DNA of 7,308 nucleotides from Desulfobacterales bacterium (GCA_022361315.1 JAKSBB010001264.1:1-7308); one strand, 5' to 3'; counted from the stretch's first letter, positions 1-7,194 are shown. The notes: generated by a model from the letters alone, not told the origin. A program made the numbers and translations.

Positions 1-206
1 AGCAGTTTCGTAGTTCCTGACCCGAAGTAGTGCTTATACTGCAGAATCACTTCACTGCCGTCATTAGCAAAGAAGCGCCCGTCGATTCCCTGATCGGGTC
101 CCGGTTTAAACCTATCAATTTTTGTGTTGAAATGCTTGGACAGCAAATCGCTCGCAAGAATTTCAAATTCTTTATCGTTTAGGGTTGAGAAATCATAATC
201 ATTCAT
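1..206 (-). CDS. Mrr-like PD-(D/E)xK nuclease domain, 5' part of a gene cut by the window edge
   Basis: An ATG at 206 opens a frame of 68 codons with no stop before the window edge. It is too short to stand out as an ORF, but it has the opening of an Mrr-type restriction nuclease domain. MNDYDFSTLNDKEFEILASD carries the N-terminal helix with a candidate acidic residue (E15). It is followed by KPGPDQGIDGR (D42 in the GIDG turn) and then the strand ILQYKHY with Q56-x-K58, the Q-x-K half of the PD-(D/E)xK site. In known families this exact head (YDF..L...EFE..L.DLL) commonly precedes a STAND-type P-loop NTPase in large predicted defence proteins. That fusion is inferred here, as the rest is missing. 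A standalone Mrr-like nuclease is the alternative. The ribosome site is weak (AGG about 9 nt upstream). It lies 71 nt after the HEPN-like gene on the same strand, so co-transcription is plausible. G+C is low (21/60 at 121-180). Confidence 0.72.
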   Translation of the reverse strand, partial: MNDYDFSTLNDKEFEILASDLLSKHFNTKIDRFKPGPDQGIDGRFFANDGSEVILQYKHYFGSGTTKL

Positions 207-255
207 TTAAGCAACCTATGGTTCAGAAAATCGGAGGTAAATGTATTGGTTTTAT

Positions 256-275
256 GTGTGAAGTATCTTCAACAC
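256..275. repeat. Inverted repeat between the HEPN-like and Mrr-like genes
   Basis: GTGTGAAG and CTTCAACAC flank a 3-nt loop (TAT). They form an 8-bp stem with one bulged base, directly after the stop codon of the HEPN-like gene and about 50 nt before the Mrr-like start. Neither strand has a T-run after it, so it does not look like an intrinsic terminator. It could be an mRNA-stabilising hairpin or an operator; function is unknown. Confidence 0.4.
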
Positions 276-277
276 TA

Positions 278-1183
278 TTAAAACGGAACATCCAGCTCCA
301 ACTCCGAAGCCGTTTCGTGTAATAAAATAATTTGGGATGCTGCTATAGAAATTACGTATTCAGCGATAGACATAGTCACTTTGCCGCCGGTGCTCCCCCC
401 ATGAGCAACACCCTCACCGGAATTTCTGAATGCATATAGGGCTGTGATCGTATCAGAAATTGTTTTAGGCAACTGGCCGGTATTATGACCTCTTATACGT
501 TTCATTGCTTCCCCAAGGGTTTTTGCTTTTATGTCAGGAAACAAACCACGGCAGGCAGCTTCTACAGCACAGACGGCTTCCTTTACAGCATTTTCGAAGT
601 CCGGTTTCTTTGAATCTTGAAAATATTGCAGAGCCTTACCGTAATGGATTCGTGCATTGTTGAGACGGGGATCACCAAGTGTCGGTTCAGCTTTATGCAT
701 CTGTTTTACCGTGTGGCTTCTACCCCTGAGATGTATTTCTCCTTCTTTAAAAGAATAAGCCAGGTTCTCTTCTTCTATAAGCCTTTGGATCTCCTTTTCA
801 AGATATTCCTGGATTTCCTTTTTTGTTGTGATTATTTCAGGGCCGGTATTGAACTCCCATTCCTCGACATCCCTAACAACATAAGAGTAAAGACGCTCAC
901 AGAAATCAAAGACTTTATCCCAAGCCATATTATATAATATTGTCTCCGCAGATTCTTTAGCCTTTTCTCTGTCAGGCACCGATTCTCGATCATACTCTAC
1001 AGGTTGCTCGCGTATAAGCCGCCTTAATTCTTTATCGATATCAATCCAGTTAGGAAGATAACCAAGGTCAATAAGATTATAGAGAAGATGCCGTAGGGCT
1101 GTTCTTGCTGTTAGCGGAAAGTCGTCTTTGATCCATTGATGCGGCCCGGAAACTTTTAGACTGAATGGTGTTGCTGCCTGCAT
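278..1183 (-). CDS. HEPN-like abortive-infection (Abi C-terminal type) protein, 301 aa
   Basis: The C-terminal half, about residues 172-290, resembles the HEPN-like C-terminal domain of abortive-infection proteins. It begins NNARIHYGKALQYF, continues with a long helix carrying KEAVCAVEAACRGLFP (201-216) and KTLGEAMKRI, and ends with LYAFRNSGEGVAHGG (249-263). R253, N254 and H261 are the likely active-site-type residues. HEPN ribonucleases usually show R-x4-6-H; here seven residues separate R and H, so RNase activity is only inferred. Residues 1-165 are charged and mostly helical, with a motif-like start (DFPLTARTALRHLL) and a probable coiled coil at 119-145. I do not recognise a named domain there. 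No signal peptide or membrane segment is seen, so it is probably cytoplasmic. The start is fixed by a strong ribosome site 5 nt upstream. It lies 83 nt after hsdS and before an Mrr-like gene, which supports a phage-defence role. It is AT-rich compared with hsdM and the conserved parts of hsdS. Confidence 0.75.
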   Translation of the reverse strand: MQAATPFSLKVSGPHQWIKDDFPLTARTALRHLLYNLIDLGYLPNWIDIDKELRRLIREQPVEYDRESVPDREKAKESAETILYNMAWDKVFDFCERLYSYVVRDVEEWEFNTGPEIITTKKEIQEYLEKEIQRLIEEENLAYSFKEGEIHLRGRSHTVKQMHKAEPTLGDPRLNNARIHYGKALQYFQDSKKPDFENAVKEAVCAVEAACRGLFPDIKAKTLGEAMKRIRGHNTGQLPKTISDTITALYAFRNSGEGVAHGGSTGGKVTMSIAEYVISIAASQIILLHETASELELDVPF

Positions 1184-1188
1184 ATAGG

Positions 1189-1194
1189 CTCCTT
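1189..1194 (-). promoter_or_regulatory. Ribosome binding site of the HEPN-like gene
   Basis: On the minus strand AAGGAG lies 5 nt before the ATG at 1183. It is a near-consensus Shine-Dalgarno, the clearest in the window. It fixes the start and suggests the gene is translated independently of hsdS. Confidence 0.75.
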
Positions 1195-1266
1195 TTATGA
1201 AAGTTCAATTCATCATCAAAGGCTCAAAATAAGTAGAGGTAACCTCATTTCATTTTCTTTAATGCA

Positions 1267-3018
1267 TTACATTGAATCGAGCTCATTGATGATCGAATCT
1301 GCGATTTGCCTTTGTGTTTGAAATGTGTTTTCTAATCGGTATTTCAAAGCGTCACACATTTTTGACAACTCATTGACTTTTTTCACTATCAAGTTCTGCT
1401 CATCAAGGGGGGGGATTGGGACCACCATATTTCGCATAATCGTTGCATTTACATTTGCCTGACCACATTGCTGTTTCAGATGAGGTACAATCTGAGTTTC
1501 TCTAAATAGAGGGGTGTTCATTGCAATGTTCAAATATTCAGGATTAATTAACCTTTCAGGACACCGGATTCGTACTAAATAAGACGCGAATGTATATTCA
1601 TCATCAGGTCCGTTGAAAAGCCCGGTTTTGCCGACAAGTTCCGCACTATTGGTTCTGTTATAGAGTAAATCCCCCCGCTTTAAAAAAAGGCCCGGTAGCC
1701 CCTCGATATCCACTGAAACTTGTTTTTGTCCACCCAGGAGTATTTGACCGGCTTGGATATCCCCCATTTTCAAGACAGGAATACCGTCAATGTTCTCAAA
1801 AGTCTTGGCTGATAAGCCGTATTCTGTGAAAAGGGCAAGCTCTCCTATTCTTGACCATTCCCAACTAACTGGCACATCAAATACTTTTTCACCCTCATTT
1901 ATCTTCTTCAAGGCTTTCTGCTTTTTGATTTTCCCCTTTTTGATCAAACGGACCTTTTCTTCAGCGATTTTCTCAAGCAGCACACTTGCAGGTTCATTAC
2001 CGGGATACTGCGGAACGAGCTTTCCCATCACTGCAAGCTGAAGGATGGCCTGCTTCAACTGATCAATACTGTGCTCGGTCGTAAACAGCACATCAAAATT
2101 ACCGGAGACCCTTCGCCAGGCAGCAACAAACTCTTCATGGCCGGATGCCTTAGTCAGCGTAGAAAGAACGTTTTCCACAAGGGTTTTATGGGTGGAGACG
2201 TTATCCTCCTGTTCTTGTTCCAGCCGGTCGCACAGAGCCATTAGATCATCAAGCTTATAGCTGATTTTTATTTGTTCTTTTAAAGGGGGCAATAAAAATG
2301 GAAAGCATGCAATCTTGTCATAAGATATATTGGGGAAAGTAGAACCCGAGCCTGATTTATGAAAATTGTCTCGATTATACAAAATAGTATAATTAAAATA
2401 ATCTTGGTCTATAAACGCTCCTAAGGCAGCAACGCCCCTGCCAATGCAAGAATCAAAACCGGCTACATTTGTTCTTCCAGTGGTAGAACCTCGTACGCAT
2501 AACAGCAAATCACCTTTCTTACACATTTTAGTGGGTGACGTTGTATACTTAACGGCGGTTGTTTTATCAAAGGGGTTATTCCCTCCAAATTCTACCGGGC
2601 CATTTACAAGGGGCACTCCCTTACCACGGTCATTATATGTGTTCCCTTTCGGACTTTGGCCCATTGAAATAGTACAAACATCCCTGAGTTTGCATGCTGC
2701 CCACCCCTCCGGCAAACCAAGGGGCTCATCCTCCTCCGCAATAGCAGGCAGCTTCTTCTGCTTCTTAATCTTCCCCTCTTTAACCAACCGCGCCTTCTCT
2801 TTGGCAATCCGCTCAAGCAGCACACCAGCAGGTTCATCATCAGGATCCTGAGGCACCAGTTTCCCCCGGACCGCCAGGTCCAGGATCAATTCCCTGAGTT
2901 TTTTTATCCCGTACTGGGTTTGGCCGTTTGTATTCTTTTTCCGGCCCCTGCCGCCCTTGGCTTTGGGCGCCTGCGCAGAAGTCCAGATATCCATGTGTTG
3001 GGTGATTGATTTATGCAT
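1267..3018 (-). CDS. hsdS: Type I restriction-modification specificity subunit HsdS (type IB-like), 583 aa
   Basis: HsdS gives the methylase and restriction complexes their bipartite DNA target. The protein shows the classic two-half plan. An N-terminal segment (MHKSITQHMDIWTSAQ) leads into conserved helix region 1, residues 41-88, containing LAVRGKLVPQDPDDEPA. Target-recognition domain 1 spans about 104-240 (MGQSPKGNTYN at 119-129). A central helical spacer starts at LPPLKEQ (243-249) and includes the second copy of the conserved region, 321-368. Target-recognition domain 2 spans about 384-534, and the end is IPPLDEQ (535-541) plus a C-terminal helix. The two copies lie exactly 280 residues apart. 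Length and the N-terminal extension match EcoAI-type HsdS. The recognition sequence cannot be read from the protein. The gene starts 8 nt after the hsdM stop with only a weak ribosome site (AAAGAG close to the ATG), so it probably relies on translational coupling. Both recognition domains are much more AT-rich than the conserved parts. Confidence 0.95.
   Translation of the reverse strand: MHKSITQHMDIWTSAQAPKAKGGRGRKKNTNGQTQYGIKKLRELILDLAVRGKLVPQDPDDEPAGVLLERIAKEKARLVKEGKIKKQKKLPAIAEEDEPLGLPEGWAACKLRDVCTISMGQSPKGNTYNDRGKGVPLVNGPVEFGGNNPFDKTTAVKYTTSPTKMCKKGDLLLCVRGSTTGRTNVAGFDSCIGRGVAALGAFIDQDYFNYTILYNRDNFHKSGSGSTFPNISYDKIACFPFLLPPLKEQIKISYKLDDLMALCDRLEQEQEDNVSTHKTLVENVLSTLTKASGHEEFVAAWRRVSGNFDVLFTTEHSIDQLKQAILQLAVMGKLVPQYPGNEPASVLLEKIAEEKVRLIKKGKIKKQKALKKINEGEKVFDVPVSWEWSRIGELALFTEYGLSAKTFENIDGIPVLKMGDIQAGQILLGGQKQVSVDIEGLPGLFLKRGDLLYNRTNSAELVGKTGLFNGPDDEYTFASYLVRIRCPERLINPEYLNIAMNTPLFRETQIVPHLKQQCGQANVNATIMRNMVVPIPPLDEQNLIVKKVNELSKMCDALKYRLENTFQTQRQIADSIINELDSM
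1915..2058 (-). repeat. Second copy of the hsdS conserved region (direct repeat)
   Basis: This encodes HsdS residues 321-368 (from LKQAILQLAV to KIKKQK). It is a diverged direct repeat of 2755-2898, offset by exactly 840 bp. Shared stretches include ctcaagcagcaca and gcaggttcat on the plus strand. It forms the helical spacer between the two target-recognition domains. Confidence 0.85.
2755..2898 (-). repeat. First copy of the hsdS conserved region (direct repeat)
   Basis: This encodes HsdS residues 41-88 (from LRELILDLAV to KIKKQK) and is the partner of 1915-2058. The protein copies are closely similar (GKLVPQ, EPA.VLLE.IA.EK, GKIKKQK), while the DNA has drifted. Such repeats are natural crossover points for swapping recognition domains. 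Confidence 0.85.
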
Positions 3019-3026
3019 ATCTCTTT

Positions 3027-4496
3027 TCAGGAATCCAAAGCGTCGGACAGGATGGTTTTAAGCTGGTTCCGCAATTCTGAAATCTCGGCCTGCTGGGTGT
3101 TGTATTTTTCGATGAGCTCGTCCGGATCCAGGCGCACCTGCTTTTCAACATGGGGATTTTTAATATCCAGGTTGTAATTGCCGGCAATGATATCTTCTAT
3201 GGGCACTTTCCATGCGTATTCGTTCTCCTGCCGCGCTGCAAAACCGTCTTCCCCGGTTCCCCACCATTCGATTTCCGGCCCGAACTCCTCAAACCGCATG
3301 GGTTTTGTTTTGCTGTAATTCTTCACCCCTTCAGGATAGGGATGCTCGTAATACCATATATGCTCAGTGGGCTGGCCTTTGGTGAAAAACAACAGGTTTG
3401 TTTTAATCCCGGTATAGGGATTAAACACGCCGTTGGGCAAACGGACGATGGTGTGCAGGTTGCATTCTTCCAAAAGCTTTTTCTTGATCCGGGTTTTGAT
3501 GCCTTCGCCGAAGAAAAAGCCGTCCGGCAGGACAACCGCGGCCCGGCCCTTTGTTTTCAGCCGGTGGATGATCAATGTCATGAACAGGTCTGCGGTTTCC
3601 CTGGTGCGGTAAGCGGTAGGGAAATTGTTTTCTATGCCGTCCTCTTCCATGCCGCCGAAGGGCGGGTTGGTGACGACCACGTCTACCCGCTCCTTTGGTT
3701 TATAATCCGTAAGGGGGCGGCTTAGGGTGTTGTCGTGCCGGATATTGGTCGGGACATCTATCTCATGGAGGATCATGTTGGTGACGCAGAGCATGTGCGG
3801 CAGCGCCTTTTTTTCCACGCCAAGGATAGAGGCCTGCATTTTCTCCTCGTCCGCCGGGGTTTTAACGTAGTGCTCCCGCTTATGGTCGATGGTGCAGGCC
3901 AAAAAGCCGCCGGTGCCGCAGGCCGGGTCGAGAACGGTTTCCTTCAGCTTGGGGTCTGTCCGGTCCACCATGAACCGGGTGACGGCCCTGGGGGTGTAAA
4001 ACTCCCCGGCATTGCCCGCGCTTTGGAGGTCCTTGAGGATCTGCTCGTAAATATCCCCGAAGGTGTGGCGGTCCTGCTTTTTATTGAAATCGATCTCGCA
4101 TATTTTATTGATGACCTGGCGGATGAGGGTGCCGGATTTCATATAGTTGTAGGCGTCTTCAAACACCCGGCGGACCACCCTGGCCCGTTCCCCGGAGTCG
4201 CCCAGGGTGCTGAGCTCGTTTTTCAGGGCCGGGAAAAGTTCGGTGTTGATGAAGTCGGCAAGGGCTTCGCCTGTGATGCCTTCGCGGTCTGATGCCCAGT
4301 TGCGCCACCGCAGTTTTTCCGGTAAGGGGGATTCGTAATCGTCTTCTATGAGTTCGAGTTCGGCTTCCCTGTCGTCGAAAATCTTCAGGAAAAACATCCA
4401 AACGAGCTGGCTGATTCTCTGGGCGTCACCGTCCACACCCACGTCTTTGCGCATAATATCCTGAATGGACTTGATGACGCCTGATATGTTGCTCAT
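3027..4496 (-). CDS. hsdM: Type I restriction-modification DNA adenine methyltransferase subunit HsdM, 489 aa
   Basis: HsdM transfers a methyl group from S-adenosylmethionine to N6 of adenine in the site chosen by HsdS, in an M2S complex that is also the core of the R2M2S restriction enzyme. Residues 1-130 form the helical HsdM N-terminal domain (SIQDIMRKDVGVDGDAQRIS). The catalytic N6-methylase domain follows: GEFYTPR (164-170), the SAM-binding motif I DPACGTGGFL (190-199), the acidic GVE (226-228) and the catalytic motif IV NPPF (277-280). The C-terminal helix (about 455-483) is a likely coiled coil that docks on HsdS. All key motifs are present and the length equals that usual for EcoAI-type HsdM. 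The ATG overlaps the hsdR stop as ATGA (4493-4496), with GGAG 8 nt upstream inside hsdR, which points to translational coupling. A sampled stretch (3901-3960) is 63% G+C. Confidence 0.97.
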   Translation of the reverse strand: MSNISGVIKSIQDIMRKDVGVDGDAQRISQLVWMFFLKIFDDREAELELIEDDYESPLPEKLRWRNWASDREGITGEALADFINTELFPALKNELSTLGDSGERARVVRRVFEDAYNYMKSGTLIRQVINKICEIDFNKKQDRHTFGDIYEQILKDLQSAGNAGEFYTPRAVTRFMVDRTDPKLKETVLDPACGTGGFLACTIDHKREHYVKTPADEEKMQASILGVEKKALPHMLCVTNMILHEIDVPTNIRHDNTLSRPLTDYKPKERVDVVVTNPPFGGMEEDGIENNFPTAYRTRETADLFMTLIIHRLKTKGRAAVVLPDGFFFGEGIKTRIKKKLLEECNLHTIVRLPNGVFNPYTGIKTNLLFFTKGQPTEHIWYYEHPYPEGVKNYSKTKPMRFEEFGPEIEWWGTGEDGFAARQENEYAWKVPIEDIIAGNYNLDIKNPHVEKQVRLDPDELIEKYNTQQAEISELRNQLKTILSDALDS

Positions 4497-4508
4497 GCAC
4501 TCTGCTCC
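4493..4508 (-). promoter_or_regulatory. hsdR/hsdM coupling junction with hsdM ribosome binding site
   Basis: The sequence ATGA at 4496-4493 is both the hsdM start and the hsdR stop. GGAG (4508-4505) lies 8 nt before the ATG inside the last hsdR codons. This allows re-initiation by ribosomes finishing hsdR and direct loading, helping keep methylase supply adequate. Confidence 0.8.
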
Positions 4509-6931
4509 GTGCTGTAAATTTCTTTTTCAAGTTCCCGGACGGCGTTCTCATACTGTGTTTTGCCGCCGAAAACATCATTAATAATCTCCATGGGCGTGCC
4601 CATTTCGCTGAAGGGTTCCATCTTCAGCACTTTGGCATGCTCAATGGTGCTTATGCCTTCATCGGCATATTTATCCAGCAGGCCTTGTAACACAGCCCTG
4701 GCCTGCTTGCCATACCTGGTGAAGTAATTTCGTTTCTTGACGTTTTCCGCCCGCTCTTTCCGGGTTAAGGGCGGCTGGTCGTATGCAATGTGGCAGATGA
4801 GGTCGAAGTCCCCGAAATCCTTACCCACTATTTGGGCGAGGTTGTCCAGGACAACGCCGTGTTCCTCAAGCAGCTCTATGATTGCTTTTTTCTTGTCCGC
4901 CTCATCCCAGTGGCGGAGGAACTCGTCCAGGGAGGCGAATTCAGACTTGATCTGCTTGCGGGTGAAGTCCCGGTAGGATTCGGTTGTTAGCCTGCCGTCA
5001 TGGCCGATGTACTCTATCCTTTCGGCTATGATGTTGGCGGCCACGCCGCTGACATAGATTTTACGGCCGCCGGGGGGAGGCGGCGGCATGGGCGGGGGAT
5101 CGTCTCCGCCTTCGTCCGGGCCTTCACCGTCTTCTCCGCCGTCCCCGTCATCTTCCGGGGGATCCGGCGGTTCGGGCGGGTCGTCCGGGCCGGGCTCGTA
5201 AATAACAACCGGGTCGCCGTCGAAGTCCGGATCACGGAAGAGCTGGGTGGCTTTTTTGAAATCCATGATGGTGAAGAAGAATTTTTCAAAATCTTCGTCG
5301 ATCCGGGTGCCCCTTCCGATGATCTGCTTGAACATGGTCATGGATTTGATGTGTTTGTCCAGAACGATGAGCTTGCATGTTTTGGCATTTACGCCGGTGG
5401 ACATGAGTTCGGAGGTGGTGGCGATGACCGGGTATTTGCTTTCGGCATCCTTAAACTTTTCAAGCAGGGTTTTTCCCTCTTTGCTGTCGCCGGTGATCCG
5501 GACAACGTATTTGGAATTTTCCTTTGCCAATTTTCCCGCGGCATTGACTATGGCGGAGCGCATGCGCTCGGCATGGTCTATATCATCACAGAAAATAATG
5601 GTTTTGGCATACGGGTCCGTGGCTTTCAGATATTTCATAACCCTGTGGGCAACCAGCTTTGTCCTATGGTTCAGGACGAGGATGCGGTCCATGTCCTGCT
5701 GGTTGTATGTGCGCTGCTCTATTTCCTGCCCGAGGTCGTCTTTCATGCCCGGGGGCGGGGTCCAGCCGTATATGTCTTTGTCGATATCGATGCGGATGAC
5801 CTGGTACGGGGCGAGGAATCCGTCTTCAATTCCCTGCTTCAGGGTGTAGGTGAAAACGGGTTTCCCGAAATAGGTAAGGTTGGATGCGTATTTTGTTTCC
5901 TTCGGTGTTGCGGTAAGGCCCAGCTGGACGGCGCCGGAATAATAGTCCAGGATCTCGCGCCATGCGGAATCGTCGGCAGCGCTTCCCCGGTGGCATTCGT
6001 CTATAACGACCAGGTCAAAGAAATCCGGGGACACGTTTTTGAAAATCTTATCCTTTTCCTTTTCCCCTGTTACGGCCTGGTACAGGGCCAGGTATATTTC
6101 ATAGGAGGGATCTATCTTTCTATTTTTCACCTTGGCCATGACGGAACCAAAGGGTTTGAAATCGGTGGTAAAGGTTTGGTCGGCCAAGTTGTTCCGGTCC
6201 ACCAGGAACAGGACCCGTTTTACATATTGGGCTTTCCAGAGCCGCCAGATGATTTGGAATGTGGTGTAGGTTTTGCCGGTCCCGGTTGCCATGACCAGGA
6301 GGACGCGCTTTTCTCCCCGGGCCACGGCTTCAATGACCCGGTTGATGGCTTCCACCTGGTAATACCTGGGTTCCATGCCGGAGTCGTCTTCATGGTAGGG
6401 CTGCAGGACGAGTTCTTCGGCCTTTTCATCAATGTTACGGTATTCTTTGTACCGGTTCCAGAGTTCCCCGGGCGGGGGGAATTCGTTCATTTGGAGTTCG
6501 GTTTCTATATCCTGGCCTGAATCGGTATCCGCTGTTTTATCATGGGAGATGAAGGCATCGCCGTTTGAGCTGAATGCGCTGGGGACTTGCAGTCTCTCCG
6601 CATAGCCTAAGGCCTGCTGCAGGCCCTTGCCCGGGGGGAATTTGTTGTTTTTTGCTTCCACGACCGCCACGGGGTTGCCCGGCTTCCAGGAGAGGACATA
6701 GTCCGCTCTCTTTCTTTTCTTTTTATTTCTGGAGGATAAACCGCCCCGGACAACGATGGGGCCGGGGGCTAAAGTGACCTCCCGCCGGATCTGGGTCAAC
6801 TGGTCCCACCCGGCATCTTTTATGGCCGGGGTGATGTACAGGTCGCAGATATCGGTTTCGCTGAGTTCTTTTTTGTCTATTTCGGGTTCGGGCGGCTTGT
6901 CCGGGCGGTGCGGTTGGTTTTTCTTATCCAA
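4493..6931 (-). CDS. hsdR: Type I restriction endonuclease motor subunit HsdR (EcoAI/EcoEI-like), 812 aa
   Basis: HsdR translocates DNA with ATP and cuts it far from unmethylated sites, working in the R2M2S complex. The N-terminal nuclease has RADYVLSWKPG (D77), VEAK (E92, K94) and the QxxxY motif Q106-Y110, the RecB-like type I HsdR signature. The SF2 helicase motor has Walker A ATGTGKT (215-221), DECH (311-314), LTATP (339-343) and motif VI QIIGRGTR (536-543). An acidic, proline-rich linker (about 579-621) leads to the EcoEI R-type C-terminal domain (about 645-800; KERAENVKKRNYFTRYG). The short length, compared with well over 1000 aa for type IA and IC, places it in type IB. The start is TTG: there is no in-frame ATG before residue 147, and AAGAGG lies 6 nt upstream. 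The gene is first in the operon, so restriction and modification genes share one transcript unless internal promoters exist. No frameshift is seen. Confidence 0.96.
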   Translation of the reverse strand: MDKKNQPHRPDKPPEPEIDKKELSETDICDLYITPAIKDAGWDQLTQIRREVTLAPGPIVVRGGLSSRNKKKRKRADYVLSWKPGNPVAVVEAKNNKFPPGKGLQQALGYAERLQVPSAFSSNGDAFISHDKTADTDSGQDIETELQMNEFPPPGELWNRYKEYRNIDEKAEELVLQPYHEDDSGMEPRYYQVEAINRVIEAVARGEKRVLLVMATGTGKTYTTFQIIWRLWKAQYVKRVLFLVDRNNLADQTFTTDFKPFGSVMAKVKNRKIDPSYEIYLALYQAVTGEKEKDKIFKNVSPDFFDLVVIDECHRGSAADDSAWREILDYYSGAVQLGLTATPKETKYASNLTYFGKPVFTYTLKQGIEDGFLAPYQVIRIDIDKDIYGWTPPPGMKDDLGQEIEQRTYNQQDMDRILVLNHRTKLVAHRVMKYLKATDPYAKTIIFCDDIDHAERMRSAIVNAAGKLAKENSKYVVRITGDSKEGKTLLEKFKDAESKYPVIATTSELMSTGVNAKTCKLIVLDKHIKSMTMFKQIIGRGTRIDEDFEKFFFTIMDFKKATQLFRDPDFDGDPVVIYEPGPDDPPEPPDPPEDDGDGGEDGEGPDEGGDDPPPMPPPPPGGRKIYVSGVAANIIAERIEYIGHDGRLTTESYRDFTRKQIKSEFASLDEFLRHWDEADKKKAIIELLEEHGVVLDNLAQIVGKDFGDFDLICHIAYDQPPLTRKERAENVKKRNYFTRYGKQARAVLQGLLDKYADEGISTIEHAKVLKMEPFSEMGTPMEIINDVFGGKTQYENAVRELEKEIYSTEQSA
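5066..5197 (-). other. Low-complexity Pro/Asp/Gly linker coding region in hsdR
   Basis: HsdR residues 579-622 are almost only P, D, E and G (EPGPDDPPEPPDPPEDD, then PPPMPPPPPGG). The stretch is GC-rich on the DNA level. It separates the helicase core from the C-terminal domain and is expected to be disordered. Similar linkers occur in other EcoAI/EcoEI-type HsdR proteins, so it is not a sign of frameshift: the frame and conserved sequence resume on both sides. Confidence 0.8.
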
Positions 6932-6937
6932 GGCAGG

Positions 6938-6943
6938 CCTCTT
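6938..6943 (-). promoter_or_regulatory. Ribosome binding site deciding the TTG start of hsdR
   Basis: On the minus strand AAGAGG is followed by CCTGCC and then TTG at 6931. The 6-nt spacing is good. It is the best support for the TTG start, since no ATG or GTG in frame nearby is preceded by such a site. Confidence 0.65.
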
Positions 6944-6977
6944 GATGATTTGTTTTGAAAAGGGAGTTTTCTTTTAT

Positions 6978-7003
6978 TGCGGATGTGCGGGTCGTTATCC
7001 GCA
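6978..7003. repeat. Inverted repeat in the hsdR leader
   Basis: TGCGGAT and ATCCGCA form a perfect 7-bp stem around a 12-nt loop, ending 47 nt before the hsdR start. On the hsdR strand it is followed by AATAAAAG rather than a T-run, so it is not a terminator. It could fold in the leader mRNA or be a dimeric protein site; it may also be chance. Confidence 0.35.
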
Positions 7004-7194
7004 GCCGGGAATAAAACGGGCCGAGCCCTGCCGGAAAGGAAAAGATCGGAGATTTTTTGATGTTGCCGTCCACAGCGCCTCCGTGAGATCAACGTGATAT
7101 CGAAAAAACTGCGGCGAAAATGATTCCGGACTTGGAAAAGCATAGAACGGGAAAGACCTTGCCGCTGTTGAGCAAACATTATTTTTATTGTGAA

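Noticed and set aside
617..937. A 106-codon plus-strand frame opposite the HEPN-like gene, with hydrophobic stretches
   Set aside because: It is antisense to a coding sequence with a strong ribosome site and recognisable C-terminal motifs; the hydrophobicity comes from the AT-rich complement.
1236..1246. GAGGTAACCTC palindrome followed by a T-rich run on the plus strand, a possible terminator after hsdS
   Set aside because: The stem is only 4 bp with a 3-nt loop, and the T-rich run is on the plus strand while the genes run on the minus strand. It is too weak to call.
3150..4292. Two long plus-strand frames antisense to hsdM (191 and 185 codons)
   Set aside because: They are shadows of the hsdM coding bias; hsdM has all its methylase motifs on the other strand.
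5066..5197. Acidic, proline-rich stretch in HsdR as a sign of frameshift or a novel domain
   Set aside because: The frame is open and conserved on both sides, and linkers of this kind are common in EcoAI/EcoEI-type HsdR.
5000..6520. A 506-codon open frame on the plus strand, antisense to hsdR
   Set aside because: Its protein is a low-information mix rich in G, F and V without motifs. It mirrors the codon bias of hsdR, whose helicase and nuclease motifs are unmistakable.
6877..7179. A 100-codon minus-strand frame before and overlapping hsdR, a possible small regulator
   Set aside because: There is no ribosome site (the ATG follows an A/T-rich run), the composition is arginine-rich without a recognisable HTH, and it overlaps the first hsdR codons by 55 bases.
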